The position numbers and the translations under genes are program-made. From assembly GCF_000499845.2 (NCBI RefSeq), contig NC_023750.2:31322369-31386368 (forward strand): a stretch of 64,000 nucleotides of DNA, given 5' to 3'. Positions 34,272 to 42,980 of the stretch are shown in pieces; position 1 is the first letter of the stretch, and every line of letters begins with the position of its first letter. The notes under the pieces were generated by a model. The model was not told the DNA's origin, searched no databases, and worked only from the letters and a program-made list of their open reading frames with translations. The stretch is from Phaseolus vulgaris. Taxonomy: Eukaryota; Streptophyta; Magnoliopsida; Fabales; Fabaceae.

Positions 34272-34821
34272 TGTACCAGTATGGGCGAGGCCGACACTTG
34301 GTCTCCCTGACCGAGACCCACCTGGCTGCCCGAGACCTGAGAGACTTGGCCGAGGCGACTGAGACCTAAGAGACTTGGCAAAGCCCATAGAAGCTTGGCC
34401 GAAACGAGTGGAATCATCACGGCCTGGCTGGCCGACCCATACTACCATTAACGCTCAAACAAAGGTGAGTGGAGCTAATCCGTCATTAAGGATTAGGTAA
34501 TGCAATCCTAAGCAAGATCCACTCGCTAATGAGGCCCAATAAGGTAAGCCCATTAAAATAATATAAATAGCACACATCCCAAGGAGAAAGGTACGTCATT
34601 TTTTACTATTCACCTACCAGAATACTGTCCACCCGCTTTATTGACTTGAGCGTCAGAGTGCCTTCGCAGGTATCCCATCCGGTGTTCACCCGAGACCGAG
34701 TGCCGAAGGAGAAGCACGATGACGAGAAGAACCCCAGTTCATTACCCAACAACCTGACCGACCAAAGGAAGGAGAAGTAGACTTCAATAGTTCTCTAGAT
34801 CCCATCTCCCTAGTAGGAACA
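34272..34821 (+). repeat. TatB 3' LTR
   Basis: TGTACCAGTATGG to GTAGGAACA, 550 bases. Compared with the 5' LTR it lacks about 50 bases after CTGGCTGCC. It is followed by the target duplication CTTAC (34822-34826). Confidence 0.93.
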
Positions 34822-35546
34822 CTTACACTTTCAAAAGTTTTAAAGAATTTAGTTATCAAATATATTAAAATTATTTTTTTAATTATTTTTTTATATAAAA
34901 CTTTAATTATATTTATTTAATGAGATTTATGAAAATTTAAAATATTTTATTGATGTTTTACAATAAACTTTTCAAACTTAACAAAAATTAAAAAACTTCA
35001 TTGTTTGGATGAGGTTTTAGAATAAACCTTTGGAACTTAACGAAGGTTTAAAAAACCTCCATTATTTTGCAGAAGTTTTAAAATAAACCCTTGGAAATTA
35101 ACTAAGGTTAAAAAAACCTCAGTTATAATAAACCTTTGGAAATTAACTAAGGTTAAAAAAACATCTATTATTTTGCGAAAGTTTTAAAATAAACCTTTGG
35201 AAATTAACGAAGGTTAAAACAAGCCTCCGTTATTTTGTGGAGGTTTTAAAATAAACCTTTGGAAATTAACGAAAGTTAAAGAAACTCTGTTATTTTGTTG
35301 AGGTTTTAAAATAAACCTTTATAAATTAACGAAGGTTTAAAAATTCTTCGTTATTTTACGTAGGTTTTAGAATAAACCTTTGAAAGTTAACGAAAGTTAG
35401 AAAGACCTCCGCTATTTTGTTGAGATTGTTGAATGAACCTTTGAAATTTAATTAAGGTTAAAAAACCTCCGTTAATTAAATCAATTCCGAGGATTATATT
35501 AACTTCCACTAAATAACCTCCATTAAAACCTTTTTTTCTTGTAGTG
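34822..35546. mobile_element. CACTA-type transposon right end with subterminal repeats
   Basis: About eight units of roughly 60 bases (GAGGTTTTAAAATAAACCTT..AACGAAGGTTAAAAAACCTCC, 34975-35480) lead to a terminus TTTCTTGTAGTG at 35535-35546. Its reverse complement CACTACAAGAAA is the classic end of plant CACTA elements. Arrays of subterminal repeats are also typical. The next three bases, TAT (35547-35549), would be a 3-base target duplication if the left end is followed upstream by the same. No transposase is visible; the visible parts total about 1.2 kb, so a non-autonomous element is likely. Confidence 0.75.
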
Positions 35547-35601
35547 TATTAACATCTTTGTTAAAGATCTACCACTAAAGATATTTTTAAATATTATCTT
35601 G

Positions 35602-35944
35602 TGTACCGACCAGTCCTCGGTCATCGACTCCAGTGAAGACCTCAGACATCGGTGGACTGATAGTAATGGTAGGCCACGTAAGCTGGGTCCCACTAACAGT
35701 ATGAGTTGACATGAAGTCAACACCCAAATACGAGAAAAGGCTAAGTCACGAGGGATTGATGCATGTGGGGTATATGGCGCATTCGGGCGTGACACAAGTA
35801 AAGAACCCTTGGAGGCGCTAAGGCCCATTAGGGTTAGGGTTTCCAAGAGTAGCCTGCATGCATGGCACGTGAATACTTAGGGCACCCATAAAACAGATGG
35901 CCCCACAACATTGGTGCATGAGTTGGTACCTTGGCAGCCATTCT
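35602..35944 (+). repeat. TatF 5' LTR fragment
   Basis: It starts TGTACCGACCAGTCC and follows the TatF 3' LTR (52529 onward), with substitutions, up to CATTCT at 35944 where Gy2 begins. No polypurine tract precedes it, so it is the outer (5') LTR. Left flank TCTTG (35597-35601) nearly matches TCTTC after the 3' LTR (53248-53252). Confidence 0.8.
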
Positions 35945-36598
35945 TGATGGAAGAGGCCCAAGCCCATGATAGAAAAAAGCCCAAGCCCAAGCCCAAATAC
36001 AAGTTCAAGCTTCAGCTCAAGCCCAACAAATAGAAGATATAGGCCAACTAAGCATCATTGGATGTCTTTCTTTTGTAATTACTTTTGAGTATTTTTAGTA
36101 GAACATAAAGGGAGGTGTAGATATAAATATAAGAGGTGCAAATGTATAAAGCTAAGCCACACCTTCCATGTGACATAAAAAGAAGGTGTAGGTGTAGATT
36201 TAGGAGGTGCCAAAAAAAAGAAACCAAGTCACACTTTCCTTGTGACTAGGAATTGGCTCCAAATTCAAATGCTTCTCATTTGAATTTCCCTCCACTTTCT
36301 TTTGAATTTACAGCCCTCTAAACACTATAAATAAGAGGGTTTGGCTCATGTATTTGCAAGATTAATGAGAGTAATGTTATGCTGCCCACATTGTGCCATA
36401 CATTGCTTTTGCCTAGTTTCTAGGACCTAATCTTCATCTTCATCACCTACCATAGGGTTGGACGAACCTCCCTTCTTCCATACACATCATGCACCTTCAA
36501 GATCACCATAGCTCCTAGGAGGATCTTGCACATCTCAATCCATAGCTTCCGCACCATTTTTCACAACATCCAAGAAGAGCTCCATGAGAATGCCATCA
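35945..36598 (+). repeat. Gy2 5' LTR
   Basis: TGATGGAAGAGG to GCCATCA, 654 bases. TATAAATA is at 36326-36333. The solo LTR at 57217-57947 (minus strand) belongs to the same family: same ends and a shared block around CTCCTAGGAGGATCTTG. A repeated AAGCCCAAGCCC motif lies at 35975-36000. Confidence 0.85.
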
Positions 36599-36600
36599 TT

Positions 36601-36613
36601 TGGTATCATGAGC
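36601..36613 (+). other. Gy2 primer binding site
   Basis: TGGTATCATGAGC lies two bases after the LTR end. It resembles an initiator methionine tRNA complement, with one extra base in the same place as in Gy1. Confidence 0.75.
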
Positions 36614-37422
36614 AAAGGTTCTTCAAAGATGAGTATTTCTTGGTCATTTTCTTTTTGAGTTATTCTTTAATCTGTGTTGTTCTTTATCTTCCATATTTGT
36701 CTTGCTGTTTTTTAATTTTTGCTTTGAATTGGTGTGCTGTTTGGAAATTCCAATCGGTGCATCTTGTTCAATTTTTGGTAGGATTTCATATAGTTTGTGT
36801 TGCTGTTTTATTTTAGGTATTTGAGTCCTTATTGTAATTTTATTTGGTTCATTTTGTGTTCATTTGAGTTTTTTATTTCTGAATCTATATGTGTTTTGTC
36901 TAGTCATGTTCTTCCAAAATGTCATCAAATCATAGTAGTACTTTGTTTGGCTTATTTGTTTCTTGATTTTGGTATAAATGCTTGATCTGAATTTGCTGTG
37001 TTTTTTATCCTTTGGTGCTTTTAATTTTTAGCTTGAGTTCATATTTGTGTTTAGATCTACACAAATTCCATTGTGTCTTTCTTTTGGTATATCTTGCTGT
37101 TTTTTTTTTCCAGATTTACAGAATCCCCTGTTTTGCATAACTCTGTGCTGGCTGTTTTGCTTAAGAAAATTATTTTCCCACATAGGAAATTTCTGATCCT
37201 CTAGATTATGCAAGATTGAGGTGTTACAGAAAAGACAAAAAAATAATCAGTTCAAAAAAACAAATAGAAAAAAAATGATAAATATTATAAAAACAGTGTG
37301 CAAATCTGGCGCTACAACTGGCGCAACTGAACACTGATTTTAGAAAATTTATTAAAAAAAAATGGTTCATGCGTTTGGAGTGAAACCAACGCCAGAATTT
37401 AGTTAAGATCTTGAATTGTTTG
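36614..37422 (+). other. Gy2 leader
   Basis: T-rich non-coding leader with no gag start. Its end (CAGAATTTAGTTAAGATCTTGAATTG type, 37393-37418) parallels Gy1 near 1556-1590. It ends at the TatC insertion; GTTTG (37418-37422) is the expected left copy of the TatC target duplication. The 96-codon frame at 36526-36816 is hydrophobic low-complexity and is not called. Confidence 0.65.
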
Positions 37423-38220
37423 TGATCCTGCCTGTTGACCGGAACGCTGGAGAATGCCTCGTCAAAGGATCGACGTGCGCACCGCTTCTCACCTCCGTTC
37501 CTTTCCGGGATCTACTTCAAGAACCTGCAAAGAAACAACACGGCGCCGCTGCGGCCGATCGCACTCCGACGCTCAAGTCAGTGACAGTATCACCAAATAC
37601 TAAGAACAAGAACCGTGCAAATCCTCTCTCACAATCAGCTCTATCACTCGCAAGCGTAAAGTGTATGAACTGAACGTGCGTACCTCAGAAAGTTCGTTAA
37701 AAGCTCTTATATACCTGGTGGCTTTCTCTCTCCTGGCAGTTACAGACTTGGACACGTGGCTCGCATCCAACTGTACACGTGCCATCATCTGGAGGCTCCC
37801 GTACTTGGCACTGCTTCTACTCTCATTTTGGCTAAGTTACTTATGCATGGTACTGCCCAGTGCATAGCTAACTTAGGAGTGCGATCTCTACTGGAACTGG
37901 CGAGTTAGGGGTTTTCATACACCTTCCCTGTGGTCTCGCCGGCCGCCTTCATAACCTGCTGCTTCTCCTTCATCTTCGGCGATGTGCTTGCTCTGGCGAT
38001 CTCCCATGCCTAGATCGCCTGAATCTACATCTGGCGACTTGATCTTTAACCCGGCGATCGCCTATTCTGGTAAGCTGGAAATCGGAACACGCCAACTTAA
38101 CAACTGGCGACTACACGTGCCTCCCGACTTCCTTCCTACCTGCCATCCTGGCGCCTTGTCAACACGCCTACACTGTAGCAGGATGCCACGTCATCATACC
38201 CCGACCACCAGGGCGGTACA
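37423..38220 (-). repeat. TatC 3' LTR
   Basis: TGTACCGCC (38220) to GGATCA (37423) on the minus strand, 798 bases. TATATAAGAGC covers 37703-37713. Two ACACGTG motifs (37752-37758 and 37774-37780) lie upstream of the TATA box in the U3 sense direction. Confidence 0.95.
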
Positions 38221-38235
38221 CAAGCCCCCCAGTCT
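38221..38235 (-). other. TatC polypurine tract
   Basis: AGACTGGGGGGCTTG on the minus strand abuts the LTR start. Confidence 0.88.
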
Positions 38236-38815
38236 TAAGCGAAGACTTGTCTAGCGAAAAGACTGAAAGAGCCTTCGTTAACACCGATCTACGTGGCACT
38301 GACGCAGAATTCCAAGCGATTGTACCTTCTGCTGCTCTGACGCTCCACCAAACCCTTCACTCATCGTTCGACACGTGGCTTCATCAACGGCTCTCTTCAT
38401 CTGCCGTTAGCGCTTCCTAAAATCATTTCGAAAACCCTTAAACCCATTACGCTCCACTGTTCCATCACTTTCTTCGTGCTTGCAAACGCTCTCACTTCCT
38501 TCTGCGAAAGCTCTCGACGTTCTTCAACGCTCTAGATCACCATCTCCCTTCACCGTCTTCCTGATCATCGAAAGGTAACTACTTTCCTTCATCTGCTGGG
38601 TTTCCTTGCATTTTCACCGATTTGCATCATCCTGTAACTGCCTGGTGCATACGCTGTGGGTTGTTTTTCCATTTCTCCTTCTGCGTAACTTAGGGCTTTG
38701 TCGATCGTCGCAACGAACATACATTCGTTCGTTTTTTCACCTTCCTTCTATGATCGAGTCAGCCTCTGTAACCCCCTGATCATTTTTCCTTTCTTCTTCC
38801 TTTGCAGTTGCTATC
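38236..38815 (+). promoter_or_regulatory. Promoter and 5' UTR of TatC accessory gene
   Basis: ACACGTGGC (G-box/ABRE type) is at 38371-38379. The inferred 5'-UTR intron is 38576-38807 (CGAAAG|GTAACT .. TTTGCAG|TTGC), 232 bases. The untranslated exon would therefore lie between about 38400 and 38575. The ATG is eight bases after the acceptor. The whole arrangement is kept in both PalA arms. No clear TATA box. Confidence 0.65.
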
Positions 38816-41420
38816 ATGACTCGCACCAAGATTACCCCGAACCCACCTCCTTCAGCACGAAACCTTCCTTCACAAGCACACGACCCAACACAAGTTCGTG
38901 GCGCTTCGTCTTCGCAGGCTGTGAGGCCTGCGTCTTCTCAACCTGTCCTGGCTCAGGCGACTCCATCTAACGCTAGAGGAGCCCCCGTGCCTCTGCCAGA
39001 CTTCAAAACTCTATACCCCTGGGCTAACTCAACCCTTCTGAAGGAGACCTCGTCGGTGAACACTGCGGGAGCAGTTTTGCGGTTGACTAAGGGGGACGAG
39101 GCCTATCAATCGTTTCACAAGGAGCATGACGAGAAGATGATGGTCCTGCCTTGCCCCGCCGCTCTGCCAGTGTGTGCTGATGACAGAGTAAGCGCCGACG
39201 GGCCCTTCTGCTTTGTCTATACAACTTTCTTCAAGAAGGTCAAGCTCAGGTTCCCTCTCACCCGATTCGAGAGGGAACTTCTGACCGAGCTCAACATTGC
39301 CGCCGCCCAGCTTCACCCCAACAGCTGGGCGTTTGTTCGAGCCTTTCAAATAACATGCGACCACCTGGGGTTGCCCGCGTCGGTGGACGAGTTTTTGTTC
39401 CTTTTCGAGGCCAAGCACCCAGGAGACCGCCTGTGGGTCAGCTTGAATGCGATTGCTGGGAGGTCCATTTTTACCATCTTCCAGCAATCGTACAAAGACT
39501 GGAAGGGGAAATTCGTCCAAGTACGTGCAAACGACAAGGACACCTCCCTTCTTGATGGCTTCCCCTTGTACTGGGTGGACAAGGGGAAAAAGGAGTCCAA
39601 GAGCTGCTTCAGGAGGCCCAGAAGTCCTGATAGCATGGGAGCATTGGACAGAGACCTCTGTCTTTTCTGGAAGAGGGTGGCGGACGCCAATATAACATTC
39701 CTGACCACCACCTTGATCTCCTTCGAATTCTTTGAGGATCAGCTAGAATTCCAAATAGGTTAGGACATCCAAACTGTTGCTTTGATACTGCTTCTGATAC
39801 TGCTTCTGGGCGTCTTGTGCGATACGCACAAGACTTTGGTTTTACCTTTCCTGCACATATCTGCTCTGCTGCTTATTACCTTATACACTTATCTTTTTCT
39901 TCTTTGAGCTAACCCATGCATTTTCGTTTCATGCAGACAACATGTTGGGCAGAAACATGCTCGCCGAATTGAAGGCGCTCGCCCGAAACCACGGGTTGGC
40001 GACCGGTTCCCAAACGGTGCCCAACTCGGCGGTCGAGAAGGCCATCGTTCATGGGCGATCACCGCCCAAGGAACCCACCCAGCGCAAGAAACTGGTCCTT
40101 AAGAGACCTAAGCGAAAAGCCCCTCAAATCGTCCATGAGGAGGAAGAAGAGGATGACGAGGTCATAGAGGATGGCCTCGTTACGAAAAGGAAGAGGGTGG
40201 CACCTTCTTCTCCACCTGCTCCACCCCCTCTTCCAACTTCAACACCACCATCGACGCCTGCTCCACCTCCATCATCGCCAACACCGCAGGCTCCTCCCTC
40301 ACCAGTCCAAGCAGTTCCACTGGCCACTGCGCCACCTGCAGCTGAGGCCCAAGAGCCAAATTTCTTGGAGGACCCCCCAAGCGCCTCTACGCCACATGTG
40401 TCAGCAGGAGGGGGCCCCCCTTCAAACACTTCAGCTGCAGGAAACGTTCCAATCGGGGATGAGGTTGCTCATACCTCTCCGATTCTAATCACCGAATCCC
40501 CGATCCCGTCGCCACGCCAGGAAGCAAACACTGAAGATCCTGCTAAGGAAGGTGGCGGCGAGAACCCTCAACAAGCCCCCCTGGCGCCTCTCCAAGCAGC
40601 AAACCTTTCCCTTGAAGTCACAAGGATGTGGGAACCTCTAACTGCAAAGTTGAAAACCATAGCAGAGGATATCCCCGCGATCATAACGAGGGCTGTGGAG
40701 AGCTCCACCAGGAGGCTTCAAGACGATCTCTTCAACCTCAAGACTGAAAATAGCACTATGAAGGTCGAGGTGGAGAAAATGTCATTCAGCCTGACGCTCG
40801 CAGAAATCGAACACTCCCGAGTGGAGGATGCCCTGAATACCGAGCTCAGGCTGGCGCGCAAGGAAGCTGCTGACCTTCGCCGCAAAGTTCACAATCTTGC
40901 CCAAGAGAAGGTCGAGTTGGAAAGCAAAATCGTGCCTCTTCGCGCCAAGGCGATCGACCTGGAGGCTCACATTCAAGCTGACGCTGCCAAGGTGCAAAAA
41001 CTGGAGCAGAGGTCGATCGACCGCGAGAAGCTACTTGGGCAAGTAGAAAAAGCGAGGGACGACGCCATGGCTGATCTCGCCGAGGCAAACAAGGAGAAAG
41101 GAAAGATGGCTGCTGAGTTGGCCCAAGCTCAAACGGAATCCATGAAGGTTACTGACGACCTTCTCCATGCTCAAGAGACCAACGAACAACTCCGAAAACA
41201 GGTTGAAGAGCTGGAGCAGCAGAACAAAGAGCTCAAGAAACAGGTTGAAGAACTTCAAGGGCAAATTGAAGAACTTAAGCTAAATTCTGCTCAGATTCTG
41301 GCTGCTGGATTCGAAGCCGCTCGGGAACAATTCGCATGCCTATTCCCCAATCTCGACCTCAGCATGGTGTCGTTGAACAACGAAGTAGTAGATGGAAAGG
41401 TCGTTCCTGCTGAAGACTAA
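38816..41420 (+). CDS. Antisense accessory protein of TatC, spliced, intact
   Basis: Coding exons are 38816-39758 and 39937-41420, with a GT-AG phase-1 intron 39759-39936; the total is 808 residues. Residues 62-314 form a globular domain resembling the Pfam 'putative gypsy type transposon' family (LYPWANSTLLKE, LTRFERELLTELN, QLHPNSWAFVRAF, GLPASVDEFLF, WKGKFVQVR, LYWVDKG). Residues 364-376 are a basic patch (KKLVLKRPKRKAP) and 398-401 are KRKR, together a plausible bipartite nuclear signal around an acidic run (382-393). Residues 402-450 are proline-rich. A coiled coil spans roughly 560-770. A conserved tail ends NNEVVDGKVVPAED. The gene is antisense to gag-pol and converges on it. Its position matches the accessory gene of maize Grande elements, reported there to encode a nuclear protein. 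Biochemical function is unknown. The start was chosen because all copies share M-x-R-T-K-x-T after the same splice acceptor. Confidence 0.85.
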
Positions 41421-42005
41421 TCAACTCCACCTCATCTGCTACTTTATAATTTCCCTTGTATATACCTTGTAATAAAAACTCGTGCATATGTGTTTTGAAC
41501 AGATACTTATTTCAATCACAAAGCTTGGATATTCTCTCCCCTGACTCCTTTTAAGCGCTTTAGCCTTCTTTGTATGTTTAACTTTGTCGGATTTAACTTA
41601 ACAAATTTGCGAATACGACTTTTGACGTAACTGCCTCGAGCCAATTCAAACTTAAGCAATAATCACTTTAAACAACTTGTACTCTTGAGGCACTAACCTT
41701 ATTGCAAGAATACCCTTCAAGCAACGAACTGTAACTCAATCATTGGCTCAAACAACGTCCCACTCGACCTGCTTTATCAAACAAGTCTTTCAACCTTCTC
41801 GCCGTCGTTTAAACTCTTCCCGATCGCCAAGACCTCTTGGTAACATCAGCTTTTCCTAGCCTCATGCTTTGGCAATCGTTTCTTTATCTGGGGTAGAAGC
41901 GCCCTTTGGGATCTTCCTTTGCCCCCCTGAACTTCAGAGCAAAAGACCGGTTGACTAGGCGTTCTCTTCGAACCTACCTTAGCCACCTTTCAAGCTTCTT
42001 CCACC
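41421..42005 (+). other. 3' flank of TatC accessory gene
   Basis: Non-coding, conserved with 8699-9264. TTTATAATTT and TTGTAATAAAAA lie shortly after the stop (41440-41480), a candidate polyadenylation region. No further gene seen. Confidence 0.55.
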
Positions 42006-42740
42006 CTCTTCGCCATACCTGAACTCGTTCTAGACGAGAAGGATTTTATCTTGCCTATGCTCGCACGTAAGCGAGAAGGTCTTTTAACTCGCCTGAACTC
42101 GCTCAACAGCGAGAAGGACTTTATCTGGTGCCTCAACTTGCCCAGGGTGTACATATCCTCCCCCCTGGATGCACTGAGGACCTTTTCTTTCTCTCGCCTG
42201 CACTCGCTCGGCGGCGAGGAGGTCTTTAACTGGCCTTAGCTCGCACAACGGCGATAAGGACTTTATCTGGTGCCTCAACTTGCCCAGGGTGTACATCTCC
42301 TCCCCCCTGGATGCACTGAGGACCTTTTCTTTCTCTCGCCTGCACTCGCTCGACGGCGAGGAGGTCTTTAACTTGCCTCTACATTGCCCAGGGGTTCCAT
42401 CTTCTCGCGCCCAGAAACATGGAGGACTTTTTATTCTTTCTCGCCTGCACTCGCTCGACGGCGAGGAGGTCTTTTACTTGCCTCAGGACGCGCGAGAGCG
42501 TTGAGGTCTTTCATCTGGTGCCTCCGATCGCCGAAAGACGATGAGGACTTTAAAACTTAACTGGTGCCTCCAATCGCCGAAAAACGATGAGGACTTAAAA
42601 CTTAACTGGTGCCTCCAATCGCCGAAAAACGATGAGGACTTAAAACTTAACTGGTGCCTCCACTCGCCGAAAAACGATGAGGACTTAAAACTTAACTGGT
42701 GCCTCCAATCGCCGAAAAACGATGAGGACTTAAAACTTTT
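42006..42740. repeat. TatC tandem array between accessory gene and pol
   Basis: Units with CTCGCTC..GGCGAGAAGGACTT and GTGCCTCAACTTGCCCAGGG (42030-42500) are followed by five near-identical 45-46-base units (GATGAGGACTTAAAACTTAA, starting 42540, 42586, 42631, 42676, 42721). A 15-codon repeat frame over the latter (42541-42774) is a by-product of the 45-base period. The post-pol block (42858-42916) separates the array from the pol stop. Confidence 0.92.
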
Positions 42741-42980
42741 TAGAAAACACGCGATATATCTCTTCTTGCCTTAAATCATGTACAAATGACAAGGTCTTTC
42801 TTCCAAACTTTTGAAAATGGCACACATGCAATCTGAAAACACCTTATACTTCGAAAACTCTTCTTTTATTGGGTGGCCTCATTAAAAACCCTCCTTAGGG
42901 AAAAAAGAGTGCCCCCTTCAAACTGTTTTAACAGAAACATTGTAATATAACCTTTGTGTCTGTCTTTACTTACAAAGCTC

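Larger units (their letters stand above)
24711..34821 (+). mobile_element. TatB: complete but decayed Tat-lineage retrotransposon
   Basis: Both LTRs, a primer site, gag-pol remnants, two tandem arrays, an antisense accessory gene, a polypurine tract and a perfect 5-base target duplication (CTTAC at 24706-24710 and 34822-34826) are present. Many stops and frameshifts disable gag-pol. The LTRs differ by a deletion of about 50 bases plus scattered substitutions, so it is older than Gy1 or TatC. It is a different family from PalA/TatC but has the same overall plan. Confidence 0.95.
35945..37422 (+). mobile_element. Gy2: Ty3/gypsy fragment (5' LTR and leader)
   Basis: The LTR, primer site and about 0.8 kb of leader remain. 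The element inserted inside the TatF 5' LTR and was then interrupted at 37423 by TatC. Nothing of Gy2 is found on the far side of TatC, so the rest was deleted. It is related to Gy1 by LTR start (TGATGG), primer site type and leader similarity. Confidence 0.8.

Noticed and set aside
36526..36816. 96-codon hydrophobic frame in Gy2
   Set aside because: It crosses the LTR end and primer site into the leader, so it is not a plausible gene.
42541..42774. Repetitive frame with a 15-residue repeat (LNWCLQSPKNDEDLK)
   Set aside because: It is produced by 45-base tandem DNA units; the equivalent PalA array has 46-48-base units and no such frame.
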